27,607 nt of DNA from Gnetum montanum (taxonomy: Eukaryota > Streptophyta > Gnetopsida > Gnetales > Gnetaceae), in contig MNCI01003410.1 of assembly GCA_015680685.1 (NCBI GenBank), forward strand, positions 237,547 to 265,153, read 5' to 3'. A model generated the notes under the pieces. That model saw nothing but the letters and a program-made list of their open reading frames with translations, ran no database searches and was not told where the DNA came from. Both the position numbers and the translations under genes were made by a program. Below are positions 1 through 10,380 of the stretch, piece by piece (the first letter of the stretch is position 1; each line of letters starts with the position of its first letter).

Positions 1-511
1 ACGTTAAGCGTCACTGGGTTTACCAAGTGTTTGATTTATGTTCAAGATGGTCGTACTTATGGCCTTTACGAACTACGAATGAGCGATAGCGATTAAGATA
101 ACAATAACAAAAACTTAAGTAATTATTAAAGCATAAACATATTAAACTATTGAATGCATAAAATGGCTAAGTCCAAATGCTGCAAGGAATGCTTGAAGAG
201 TTCGTCTTTATTGCTGTCACACCAATGGGCTCAGATACATCAACGCTCAAATAAAGAGCCGATCACTTTTTTTACACCTACTGCGGGCACTTGGAAAATA
301 TTCTATCTCCTGCGGGAACAAACTGCAAGAGCTTCGCTACAACTAACTAAAAGATGCCTAAATGAGGCAGAAGGCCCTCTTATTTATAGGCCAAAATAGG
401 CTCCGCGTAAACAGGGCCACATTCACGAATGGAAGGCTACGTCGATGGGGCTGCGTTGACGTGGCCGCGTATACGCAGCCCCGTATATGTGACCTAGTCG
501 ATGCATCGACT
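1..511 (-). repeat. LTR-like module A (U3-R-U5 order on minus strand)
   Basis: Read on the minus strand this has the order of an LTR. A TATA box (TATAAATA, plus 381-388) is followed about 170 bp later by an AATAAA poly(A) signal (plus 207-212), then an AT-rich U5-like tail containing the complement of GGGTTTACCAAG (plus 17-28). Modules B, C and D show the same order and spacing. The sequences have diverged, so A is probably an old relative rather than the twin LTR of B. The left end is cut by the window, and no flanking target duplication was found. The right border is arbitrary. Confidence 0.5.
381..511 (-). promoter_or_regulatory. U3-like promoter of module A with palindromes
   Basis: Upstream of the minus-strand TATA box lie a perfect 16-bp palindrome AGTCGATGCATCGACT (496-511) and a perfect inverted repeat, GGGGCTGCGT (447-456) with ACGCAGCCCC (473-482), around a 16-bp loop. 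The stretch is GC-rich compared with its surroundings. A promoter role is inferred from the TATA box and the downstream poly(A) signal. Confidence 0.4.
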
Positions 512-519
512 AATGACAC

Positions 520-1378
520 TTCATCAACGTTATTAGTGTACCCTAGAATTCCAGCATGCCTGAACAACTTCCTGACTAGATAGGGAAAAGGTAATGCAAA
601 CTTCCCTATCTTACATTCTTTGAACCACCTCAATATTTTTGTTAGATATAGATGGGGCAGATTGGCATTAACCTTGCCCATCAAGATTGCGCTTCCTCTA
701 GCTGCATAGGTGAAAATCCTATTTAGTTCTTTTGTTGGGAAGATGTGATAGGTGTCAATTTTGAAATAAATTCTCTCTTCAAGGGTGAGCTCCCCATATG
801 TTTTGTCCTCCTTACCGTACATCCTCTTTAACCATATTTTTCATGCATTAGCACTGGAGCGAGTGGACAAATGAGCAACCTTGGGCCCTATATTCGGAAG
901 GTTCAAAACTTCCAAAATGGCCTTAGCAGAGAAATCCACTGAAATCCCATCAATATCAGTGATGGTCTTCTTCTTTATTATAACAAAATTGGTAAGTCTT
1001 CCCTAAATACCATTCATCACTTTCTGAGAGAATAGGCCATAGTGGAGATCATTTGAGTTGATCTCTAACTGACTTAGGGGCAAATTCAATAAAAGGTCCA
1101 AAATTGAGTTCCACGATCACTACAGCTGACGTGGACCTTTCTCAAATTGCTTGAACACATTCTAAGGACAATGTGAGATGTTGTCCTTGTACAGGTGCCC
1201 TACCTTCTCCACCTTCTGCTTGCCTAGATTGTGCAATAACAAGGGTTTCTTGATAGATGCTGAATGATTGTGCCTCTTGCTTTACATGTTCTGTGGGACG
1301 TCCTTAGCCTCTGCCTCTCCTTGAGTGTTTGGATGCACCTTGAGAGGTTCCTCCCTATTATCCTCGTTTAGGGGCCAT
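520..1378 (-). pseudogene. Degenerate 'putative plant transposon protein' ORF
   Basis: On the minus strand an ATG at 1378-1376 begins a basic, Gly/Arg-rich N-terminus (MAPKRG...). The reading continues, with several stops and at least one frame change near 1000, into a longer open piece (822 down to about 520). That piece contains LTLEERIYFKIDTY, then YLTKILRWFKECK and KFALPFPYLVRKLFRHAGI. The last part resembles the conserved 'LPFPxLIxxLxxxAGV' stretch of the plant transposon domain found in Athila-like and other plant retroelements. Stops within it include TGA (843-841) and two consecutive stops about seven codons from the start. It lies between promoter E and LTR-like module A, so it may be the 3' or env-position ORF of a minus-strand element. 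Non-functional as it stands. Confidence 0.5.
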
Positions 1379-1625
1379 CTGTAATCACATCGGGATCAAT
1401 TATTAGTAATAAAATTTAATTATCTTATACCTTACTCATTGCCTTTAATGAATTCAATTCTTGCTTAGTATGTTTTCAAAGTTAGCAAGTTTCAAGAAAA
1501 CCCCCTGAAAAGTTTCAATGTCAGGCCCAATTTGATCAGGTGATGCCAAAAATAATTTTCCTAATTTGGATGAAGAAATAAAATTGGTTTGACATAAGTT
1601 CTTAGCATTTCTTAAAATCACTTAC
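1379..1625 (-). other. Predicted 5'-UTR intron before the plant-transposon ORF
   Basis: On the minus strand GGGGTAAGTG provides a strong GT donor (plus 1625-1624), and GTGATTACAG provides an acceptor (plus 1380-1379) directly before the ATG of the downstream ORF. A branch-point-like TTACTAAT lies upstream of the acceptor. The 247-bp interval is AT-rich, as plant introns are. No transcript evidence is available. Confidence 0.35.
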
Positions 1626-1879
1626 CCCTATGATATCTTTTAGGCAACAACAAATTTTGAAAAAGTTATGCACAACTTGGAGTGTACCCTTCCCTCACGA
1701 TTGAGTTAAACACTCTGGGTTTAAGCAAGTTTGATCAAAATGAGAATCAGAGTGTTAACAAGCAAGATATTGATGTTAAAATGATAGGTGCACAGAGCGT
1801 GAAAATTCATGGAAGAAAATTGCAACAACTCCCCTTGAGTGAATAGTTGAAAATGATGTTGACACACGCGGGGGATCCA

Positions 1880-1940
1880 TATATATAGATTTTATAGATG
1901 CGATATCGAGTATGTGCTAGTGCGAACTCGATATTGCGTC
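1880..1940 (-). promoter_or_regulatory. TATA-like promoter E with flanking inverted repeat
   Basis: Minus-strand TATAAA (plus 1896-1891) and a TATATAT run (1886-1880) lie about 500 bp upstream of the plant-transposon ORF. Abutting the TATA-like box is an imperfect inverted repeat: GATGCGATATCGAG (1897-1910) against CTCGATATTGCGTC (1927-1940), two mismatches in 14, with the perfect core CGATATCG. I could not match a module A-D type poly(A) region downstream, so this may be an internal promoter rather than an LTR. Confidence 0.35.
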
Positions 1941-3339
1941 GAACTTGATACCGGGTACTTGATATTGCATCCCTTCCAAAATAGGGTACTTGGCAAAATT
2001 GATACATTTTCAAGTTTCCACAACCAAAAAGGAAGGATTTAAGGTAAATTTGAAAGATCTAGGGTAATGTGAAGTGGTCATTAAGGCACCAAAAGTGTAA
2101 TGAAGTGGAATTATACAATGAGGTTCGTGAATAGGGTGAGAAAAAAAGGATATGTAGTGGTGCATAGGAACATCTGGGTTGTAATGATGATAAAGGAAAG
2201 AACAAATTCAGTAGTGCAGTACTCAGAGGGTGTGAGATGATGTGGTGGTGTGCAATAAGTACAAATTACAAAAGTTATGTAAGTGGGTCCTCCCCAAAGT
2301 AGGTTCTTACCTATCATGCCCTTACGTAACCACACCTTAAGATGTCCGTATATACTAAAGGGTTAAATGCAATCCACATTGGTGCAACAAGACACACATA
2401 TGTTAAATACCACTGTGATGAGGTATGAATTCTATGTAACACAAGACACAAGTTAGAAATACTTAGATAGTGGGGTGAGACGAATCATAGAAGGGATTAT
2501 AGAGATCGAGACATGAGGTAACTTACCCTAGGCACAATGAATCCAAGGTGTTGTGCATGATTAAGGTACCATTAACCTTTTGCTCCAAGATCACAACCAA
2601 GTCCATACCTTTGATCACTAACATTGCATTGTTTCATCCCCATGATAGACAACCATAAGAGCATCACAATAGCAAGGTGTACGATCACTTGGCATTTTGT
2701 GCAAGGGATGAGTGATTTGAATTTGTCAACGGCACATTTTTCTTGATCTTTTCTTTGTTGTTTTTTTTTTCTTTCTTTTCTTTTTCTTCTTTCGGCCGCT
2801 TTGGCACATTATCTTTTCCAACAATGATTCAGAAAAGCTGCCAACCTTCATGTATGGATGCATGTCTTTCTAGTGGAACCCTCTAAAACAGCATTAAGTT
2901 TCTTATCGAGTGCCTTTATCACAACTCTTATTCCCATTTTTTATTAGATCTACAAGGACCTTAATACAACCAGGTTACATGATAGCATCTACAAATGTCA
3001 CCAAAGAGAATCCACAAGTCCCCTTGATGTCACACCCTTTCCATTCCTTCTTAGTTCGTCACTCTTCACTCTGGGTGTAATGAGTACAAAGTTACTTTAA
3101 ATTTTAATGATAACAAGAATATCATTGTACCTAGAGTAGAACCTCTTATTAATAACATGGGTGGGTGGATGTTGTGGGCTCACTATCCGAATAATTAATC
3201 ACCTGAGACTTGATAGCATAGAACAACACCTCAACCAACAAGTCACATGAGTATTTTATTCACAGATGAGATTACCCTCAAAAAGATAAAACAACAAATT
3301 AAAAATGAAAAACTTGGAAAACAAAAAATTATAAAATCA
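1941..3339. other. No gene recognised; internal retroelement spacer
   Basis: Short ORFs only, none resembling a known protein. On the minus strand it follows the Gag relic, where protease and polymerase would be expected, but no DSG/DTG, YVDD/FIDD or integrase motif was found. A pyrimidine tract (about 2756-2795 plus, so a purine tract on the minus strand) could be a polypurine tract, a simple repeat, or a lysine-rich coding remnant. Confidence 0.5.
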
Positions 3340-5739
3340 AAGAAAAGAAAAAACATTTACTAATTCTGCTTGTTAGAATGGGGTATATCCCCCATGATTA
3401 AACCTTGAATCATGGTGAGAATTAATAAATGGAAAGTTTGGATCCATGCATGTTGGAAATATTGGGGTTCAGTCATATCTAAACCACTAGGTGTCTTTTA
3501 GTGTGGTGGCAGGAATGCATCCAAATTGGGGTTCACACACTTGATTAAAGTAGGCATAGTGGGGCAGATTATAAAATGTGGTCATGTGATAAGGAGCTAA
3601 CCCATTATGGCACTCGTGACCATAAGATGGTATGCAAGGATCGATATGCCTCTTCACATTGTCATGTTCATTGGGTCACGTGGTTGTTGGAGTGTTAATT
3701 AGTGGCCCAGATAAGGTAACAAGAGGTGTTGAGTTCGAAGAGGAAGGTGCATCACAGTGTTGAGCTTGTGCTAAATTGGAGGGTGCAATGTTTTCAAAAC
3801 TATGTTGTCTCTTTCTACGATCATGCTTAAAGAAAGGATGCTTTCAACATTATGGAGGACTTCCACTGGTGTTGATAGTAGCAACACAAGTAACATTCAT
3901 GGGTTGGCTGTGGTGTAAAACCTTCTAGTACAACTGGTGGCAATGTAGAAGAAGGTGAAAGATGAGAATATTGAGGGTAAGGAGAAGTGTGAGGAATACA
4001 AGGTAGTGATCCCATGGGAGAGGACATGGGTTGATAGTACTCGGGAGAATGATAATGATGAGGTGAAGTAGAGGATGTCAATCCAGTTGGAGAAATAGGG
4101 TGTTGAACATAATAAGCATTTGGTGTGGGGGTATATGAAGGGTGTGGTTTGTTTGGCAGTGGCCTCCCCCACGATTGGGGGTTATGCTACAGTGGTTAGA
4201 CACGGTACTTTTGTACAAAATCTAGATGTAGCATTCTTTCCCAATGCTCATGTAAATGTGATAATACAGGGCATTGGCTTTCGGGGTGATCATACAAACA
4301 AACATCACATTGATACTCATGATTTGTAGTTGAGCTCCTATCCTTATTTTTTTCAACCCTTCTTTTCGATTATCAAATGATGTTCTGTTCTGTTTTTGAG
4401 TTTGACATCCTTTGTTTGTTCTAGTTGTTAGAGTGATTTTGCATGGTTCTACCTCTAATAATGTTTACATATTCTCCACATTTTTCATGTACCCATTCCA
4501 TCATTTTATTAATCTTTGCCTCAATTTCATCTAGTGATTTTAGTATTGGCAAAGATGGGGATGGTTGCACCTCATTGAGATGAGTTGATTTCTCCTCTTC
4601 ATGATCATGGACCTTTGTTACTTTAAGAGTGTGGCCCTGTTGAGATCTTTCAACATTCTCCCATTTAGCTATTTCTCCTTCTTCTTTTGCCACCTACTTA
4701 ATAAGCTCTTAGAATTGGTGGGGTTGTCATTCATATAGTTGCCCTAGGGCATACATCCCTAGGGTCTCCTTGGTTTCATTATGGAGCCCACCCATGATGT
4801 GATACATTAGCCTTTCCTTAAAGAACCATAGCTTGGGCTGTTGTTTAATAGTGAGTAATATTTTTCTAAGGCCATGTCCAAGGGTTCATGTTGCCCTTGT
4901 TTCCACTCCTGAATTTGTCTCCTCAAGGCTGACACTCTTGCACAGGTTAGATATCTTTCATTGAAGAGTTCTACCATTGTCAGCCAACAGCAAATTAATT
5001 TTGGTTTTAAAGACATGTACCATACTTTTGCTTAGCCAACGAGTGTCATAGGAAAAAGCTTAAGTCTTTGCCATCCATTATCAATATTGTTCCATGCACA
5101 AGCATCGTAGAAGGCTTGTAAATGATATTGCGGATCTAAATCATAGCCTCCTGAAAACTTTGGAAAGTTGTTTAAATCAAGCCTGGGTAGATGGCTTTCT
5201 TTACGGTGCCTTTAGGGTATTTGAATAGCCTCTTGTATAGGCATTAGGATTTTAGTGGCTAGCAGAGGTTCATCATCACTAAGTAGGTTATGAGTTTGGG
5301 AGTTGGGCCGATGTTGTCTTTGTTCATGTTGGTGTTCCTAACTTTGCCTGTGGGTTCGAATTTTATTTCTACGCCAACCCCTTGAGAAATAGTCATCTGT
5401 GTCACAACCTGACGTTGAAGGGGCAGAGGAAGAGAGAGAACTGGAAGACTCATCATGACTTTTGTAAGTCTCCCAATCATCCCCTAATGTACTCTTGCTA
5501 ACCATTGAGAAGGTCCTAGGCCTTGTAGGCCCCCTCGTTCTATGGGATGTCCCATCCTCACTAAAGATGTCTAAGTTGGATGACAAGAGTCCTTGAGTAT
5601 CGTTGGGGTGTCCATGAACATATGAAACTCTTACATAAGATTGAGTACTCCAAACTTCTTCGTTGTCATAAATTGCGTTGGTTCTCCAATGAATTACCTC
5701 GCTAGTTGTTGCATTAACATTGTCTTGTGAGAGAGACAT
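3340..5739 (-). pseudogene. Ty3/gypsy-type Gag, broken, no Pol seen
   Basis: Minus-strand reading starts at ATG 5739-5737 with an acidic/Ser-rich N-terminal part. In the same frame follows the retrotransposon Gag core (family PF03732 by resemblance). Landmarks are FPKFSGGYD, YHLQAFYDACAWNNID, RLKLFPMTL (about 5165-5040) and RQIQEWKQGQHEPLDMALEK (about 4930-4860). After a frameshift near 4826 the reading continues through MYHIMGGLHNETK and a charged region to a CX2CX3HX4C knuckle (CDVCLYDHPESQC, 4309-4271). A Pro/Tyr/Ser-rich tail and a further frame change near 3830 follow. Stops include TAG 5340-5338, TAA 5214-5212 and TAA 5034-5032, plus several later. Inferred role: capsid/nucleocapsid protein of an LTR element. 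A Gag-only, non-autonomous element fits, but loss of Pol by decay is equally possible. Confidence 0.8.
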
Positions 5740-5754
5740 TGTTGTGAATTATGT

Positions 5755-6460
5755 GTGACTTAATTGCAATTAATTTCTTTTCTNTAGTAATTGCTTTGTT
5801 ACGTATGGTTTAGTTCAGCGTGAGGTGTATGATGTGATTTCTAACACTAGGCTACTCCTAGAGACAATGAAAAATAATCTTGATTAAGCTAATAAGCAAT
5901 ATGAAGTAAAATCTAAACTGGCTTAAGTGCGATGAGCATTTGTCCTTAATCATCCGTATGCATCTTGGACTTCGTGTACTACTGTTGGTATTACCAAGCA
6001 TACATTACTTAAGCACTACTAGATACGCTATTGGGTTACCAAGTAGTTACACTTAAATGTTTGTGATTAAGATGTACTCATTCCGCATTAACAACAGGAA
6101 TAGTAAAGGACGATAAAGAAATATTAACTAAGAGAATAATAAATAATTAACAATTAAACAATTAAAAACTAAGTAAATGTTGCAATGATGGAGTAATCTC
6201 GATCTTTATTGCCAATTATGTGTGTGTTTAAGTACGTAACACTTGAACAAAGGTTCCGTACAATTACAAGCATCACATTGCGGGCATGCACTTGGGAAAG
6301 AACTGAAAATTGACAAAAAGACTCTTGACTCTAATGACTAACTAATGACTTAGCAATTGCCTCCTTTCCTGTGCACGCGAGTGCTATATTTATAGGCTAA
6401 CACAGGAATCACGATATCGTGTATATGATACCATTACCTAAGCTACGATGCGATTCATCA
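5755..6460 (-). repeat. LTR-like module B, probable 5' LTR of the Gag element
   Basis: Minus-strand order: U3-like DNA, TATAAATATA (plus 6394-6385), poly(A) signal AATAAAGA (6210-6203) about 175 bp later, a conserved stretch next to the signal that is alignable with C and D, then a tail with the complement of GGGTTACCAAG. The ATCATACACCTCAC-type motif shared with C and D lies near 5840-5810. It sits directly before the Gag start (5739), where a 5' LTR belongs. No convincing tRNA-Met primer site was seen between them, and neither LTR edge could be fixed. One ambiguous base (n) occurs at 5784. Confidence 0.55.
6385..6420 (-). promoter_or_regulatory. TATA box and palindrome of module B
   Basis: TATAAATATA on the minus strand (6394-6385), with the perfect palindrome ACGATATCGT (6411-6420) 17 bp upstream. 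The order is the same as in modules A, C and D, but the palindrome sequence differs. Confidence 0.4.
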
Positions 6461-7347
6461 AATATCTTATTATATTTTCATAAGAAGTTACAACTTTCAT
6501 GGGAAGTTTAAACTCTCATAGAAAATAAAGTTATATTTGCTATGTAGTTATAACCATCCCTTTTTAAATCCATGGTATAAATATATTATTATTGGATTGG
6601 TTATGCTACGTGATATATTTTCAAGTGAAAGGATGTTCAGCGACTAAATTTGTCTTGTAATTTTAAGCAACATTTACGTAAACTTGATAAATTGCAATTT
6701 GATATTTTGGCCTAGATAATTCTAGAGAATAAAGTCTTAGAAATCATTAATGGAAAATGCAGTATCTAAATCAAGCAACATCTCTACGAGATTTCTAGTA
6801 GCAATACCTACAACCCTTACGCCGTTCTCCTATTATTCCTCCATGGAACAACTGAGAGGTTCATGGTTACACCTGCTATCTTGTATCGCCATCTACGTCA
6901 TTACCATTGTCCTGCAATTCATCACGCTAGATGTTAATTTTCTGCATTTGCCACATGGGATGCCATGTGCTCCATTAGCCGTAAATATTTTCAAAACCCT
7001 TGGTACACGTCGTTTGTGCCCGCGGTTTAGGATCTTGCTGTTGCTTTGCCCTCCTCTGTCATTGTTGTTACTCCCACCTGTGAAGTCAGTGATGGTCTGG
7101 TAAAGAAGGATCTTCTTGACGATAGTGTCAGCCTTGTATATGGCGAGGGAAATGATGAGAATGACGTTGACACCAAGACATTGCTTGCGCTAATCCCACT
7201 AGTTCCATGTACGCTTTTTCTTAACTTATGCCCCATATTCGGTTTGAATTTGTTGTAGGTTACCTGGGGCATGTTCTTACGTAGGTTTTCAGGAAGATAA
7301 TTGAGAGCAAAAATGAGTATAATATTTGTTTGGTGATAGGTTTGTAG
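6461..7347. other. Intergenic; possible decayed 5' part of the PPR relic
   Basis: AT-rich to about 6740, then more balanced composition. A plus-strand open stretch (7046-7258) has plausible codon use and ends in TKTLLALIPLVPC, vaguely like the region before the first repeat of PPR proteins. It is not in register with the fragment downstream and has no firm similarity. The open frame at 6750-7103 is unsupported. Confidence 0.25.
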
Positions 7348-7595
7348 GATGCACGATGGGTATTCGATGAATTGTCTCTCCGAAGTACCATGCCTTGGAA
7401 TTGCATGATTGCGGGATATGCCTCTGATGGATGCTCTCATCGGGCTCTGGATCTATTCAACCGGAAATCAAATTGAACGCTCATACGTTTACCAATGCGA
7501 TTTCTTCTTGCTTTCATTTGGTTGCCCTGAAACAGGCCTTTGAGATTCATGAACCGATTTTACAACACTGCTTCGAGGATGATGTTAGGGGTTAA
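7348..7595 (+). pseudogene. PPR (pentatricopeptide repeat) protein fragment
   Basis: The plus-strand frame from 7348 reads DARWVFDELSLRSTMPWNCM and then IAGYASDGCSHRALDLF, the hallmark of PLS-class plant PPR motifs (DARxVFDEMxxRxxxxWNxMIxGYxxxGxxxxALxLF). A TGA at 7474-7476 ends this frame. The next frame from 7467 continues the family pattern: AHTFTNAISSC, then LVALKQAFEIHEPILQH and FEDDV, stopping at 7593-7595. A few codons are also missing at the junction compared with a usual repeat. PPR proteins bind organellar RNA and usually have 10 or more repeats; here barely two remain. A dead fragment or retro-copy is most likely. Confidence 0.75.
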
Positions 7596-7712
7596 AATTG
7601 AGCTTGCTTTGCCTTGAATTTCGGTAATAGTATTTGATATATGTTCTTTTAAAACTGCATATTAACCACTCTAATTTGCACTAGATAACTTGAGCCAATA
7701 CAATATTTCATG

Positions 7713-8045
7713 TCACATACTTAAAAATATCAATTTCATCTTTATCCTTTGTGATTCAACATGTTTGTTATGATTCATCTCTTCTATGAGTTTCAGTTTC
7801 TTCCTTTCATCTAGATGAGGAAGTGGAACTCTGAACTTTCTTTTTACGTGAGTGAATTTCACATTGAACTCAAAATAGTCAGTGAAAGCCAGGTTCTGTG
7901 TCATGTTGTTTATGAAGAACTTTGTACTTGGAACAAGGTAATGAATGTAGCATTTTAGTAAGATTTTCATCCAACAAATTCAAGTTGGCTTTAATGTCGA
8001 CCTAGCTTGTCATAGATATTGAATGTGCCAACATCATTATATCTC
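7713..8045 (-). pseudogene. Cullin-1-like fragment, frameshifted
   Basis: Minus-strand reading from 7998 gives LNLLDENLTKMLHSLPCSKY then KVLHKQ. A frame change near 7915-7890 follows, and then TDYFEFNVKFTHVKRKFRVP and LPHLDERKKLKLIEE. This matches in order the cullin stretch 'LHSLSCAKYKIL...FEFNxKFTxxxRRIxxPLPPVDERKK' that precedes the C-terminal winged-helix and neddylation region. Upstream, GTFNIYDKLG (about 8042-8013) may correspond to the cullin 'LGTCNINGKF' segment, again in another frame. The neddylation lysine region is absent. Cullins scaffold SCF ubiquitin ligases; this remnant encodes no usable domain. The intronless join across normal exon boundaries was not tested. Confidence 0.65.
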
Positions 8046-8681
8046 TCTTGTGTTTCATGCACAAAAGACTCAACTTACTTTGACAAGTTTTTGCTCTCAA
8101 GAGATACCCCTTATTTTTTACAAAAAAAAAAAACATTGGTAAACTGAGCCTTTATAGTCATTCTATCATTGTTTTTCAACATAACAAAGGAATTATCCGT
8201 CTGTTCCTTAATGCAGAATGTCACAAACATTCACATTCTCAAAACCCCAAAACGCCTTTTAGACCTGAAGCTAAACATTTAATAAAACTTTCTTTCAACC
8301 TCGATAGCCCCCTTCATTCTCCTACTTTGCCCATTTATGCAAACAAAACTCTTCAATCCCTCATACCCGTATAAGAAACATCATTATGAACTATTTATAA
8401 ATAGACTTTTTCAAAAAGCATTAAAAAAGAAATCATGCCCCTACTTGAATGACAAACTTTACGTGGACTTAAAAATTCACATCAATGTGATGTCTAACGG
8501 TGGGTTTGAGTAGAGTTCTGGGTAGTGGCACCTAGACTTGCTCTTGCATGTTGGAAGCGATCGTAGAGCAGTAGCCCAAACGTTGGGCAACGTCGGGACA
8601 ACGTTGTTACATAAAGTATGCCTTTTATTACATTAATGGTGTACACTGTTTTGCACCAAACTTTATGTGGACTTTCGTTGC
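8046..8681. other. Intergenic, no gene recognised
   Basis: AT-rich with a 12-A run near 8129. A minus-strand reading around 8230-8140 may extend the cullin relic, but the resemblance is too weak to call. Confidence 0.4.
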
Positions 8682-8905
8682 TTATGCAAGTCTGCATGGA
8701 GAAATCCAAGATCTACAGAGACCAGAATCACAGGGATAACAGAAACCATCTCGGCTCAACCAAAAAAGCAACGAAAGTTAAATCGGAAGTCCATCCATTT
8801 CCACCAAACAAACAGAAAAATTTGATATTTATGCAAGTCTGCATTAAGAAATCCAAGATCTGTGAAGGTCGAACCAGGGATAAGAGAAACCATGTTGGTT
8901 CATGT
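8682..8905. repeat. Diverged two-copy tandem repeat, about 148-bp period
   Basis: TTATGCAAGTCTGCAT followed by AGAAATCCAAGATCT occurs at 8682 and again at 8830. Later parts of the unit (AGGGATAA.AGAAACCAT) are also shared. The copies differ at scattered bases, so the duplication is old. Confidence 0.7.
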
Positions 8906-10380
8906 TTTCTAGGTCGTTGATGGAACCCATCACAAGCCACAAATGAAAATGAAAAGCAGCACGTGAATTTTCCATTATTTTGGCGGTATGCTAAACCTGC
9001 TACGAAGGCCCAGTGAAAACAAAAAGCAAGGTTTGAAATTTCAATAATTGAGGAAGTGGCTTGAGCTCTGGCAGAGTTAATCCACCAACTCATGGGTATA
9101 CAGCAGGGAATTTTGGGTTAGGGATTTGACAGGTAAATGAATGTATTTAGGCTGTGAAACTTACGGGAAACGTATAAATTTCACCTATACACCAGGGTAA
9201 ACATTTAGTTTGACACTGCAAGACATATAGTTAGGTTAGGTGCAGGGATAAAATTTGTAGGGTGCATTGTCCTTCAAAGATAATTTTTTGTTTAAAGGAT
9301 ATTTTGAAAAGTATTTATAAATAAAAAATTTAGCATGAAAATTACCATTTCTCTTAAGAATGATGCTTTATGAAAATATCTGGCATAAAGAAAGTGTTTT
9401 TTTATTGCCATAAATAGGTAAAACTTAGAGTTTACCATTTTTAAAATTAAACTAAAGGTATTAAAAGTAATTTTTATCCACATTGTCCAATTCATATGTA
9501 TTAAGGTTGTCTATTTTTAAAAGGTAATTATAATTTTAATTAATTATATATTCATTAAAATAAATACTTTGAAAAAGCAAAAAAAAATATTAGCCTATGG
9601 GAGTGGAAGTCTCGTAAATCACTCTATTAGTTAAAAATAAATGTGCTGTTCAAATTTGACCTTGCTCAACAATGTTAATATCAAGCTTAAATTTTCTGAA
9701 TTTTACAATGTTAAATGTTCCACCTCATGTCAAATTGGGACCTTAAAAAGTTTTGAATTTTACTGTGCCAAATGTTCCACTTCATGTCACATCAGTTCAT
9801 CTAAATGTCTGCGTATATAAATTGTAATAAGTGTTGGAAAAGATGACCATGGTACTTATTGAAGGGAAATCAATTCACGTCTAAATTTAAACATTGCCTT
9901 TCAAACATCGATTTGCTTAGTCTTGTGTATGCTTTATAGGATATATTATATGAGCACCATAAATATAATCTACAAGAATTAGTAAGTATGATTTTAATTT
10001 ATTAGTAAAAGTTGTCACAAAGGTCACAAAGCAAGAAACAAAGAAAATTTGAAAAATTGCTTATCAAAATAGAAACTATTTCTTTTAAATAATTACCAAA
10101 ATAAGTACAATGAAATATAGCAATAAATACTAACTTTATAAATACCTTAAATAAATTTAAAATACCAAATACAAATGTGAATCCTCTTATGCAAAGAAGT
10201 GCTAATAACTTGTTTTTGCATGAGATTGAGATGCTTTCATGCGATGTTAAGCCATTAATTTTTTAAAAGGAAAACATATATAATAATACTTAAATTAAGC
10301 CTAAGTCACCAACAAATGATAATAGGTTTCAATGGAGACAGTTTATTGATACAATTAATTAATAATTTTGGCTTTATTTT
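8906..10380. other. AT-rich intergenic DNA with a small duplication
   Basis: No convincing coding frame on either strand. A tandem duplication with 57-bp period (about 9693-9793) shares GAATTTTAC, AAATGTTCCAC and TCATGTCA. Composition is strongly AT between 9280 and 10380. Confidence 0.5.

Noticed and set aside
358-519. Extension of the plant-transposon ORF to 358
   Set aside because: The last part runs through the palindromes and TATA box of module A and loses domain similarity; probably chance openness.
2111-2335. 74-codon minus-strand frame
   Set aside because: Low-complexity Thr/Tyr/Phe/Leu composition, with no domain and no start context.
1-6460. A and B as the two LTRs of one element
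   Set aside because: The order fits, but divergence is too great for LTR twins by eye and no target duplication is visible; left as unproven.
7027-7440. 137-codon minus-strand frame
   Set aside because: It overlaps the plus-strand PPR fragment, which has clear family motifs; the minus frame resembles nothing.
8728-9093. 121-codon minus-strand frame
   Set aside because: It spans the 148-bp tandem repeat and has shadow-like composition (Phe/Cys/Ser/Trp).
9220-9245. Telomere-like GTTAGGTTAGG
   Set aside because: Only two units, and the usual plant telomere repeat is TTTAGGG.
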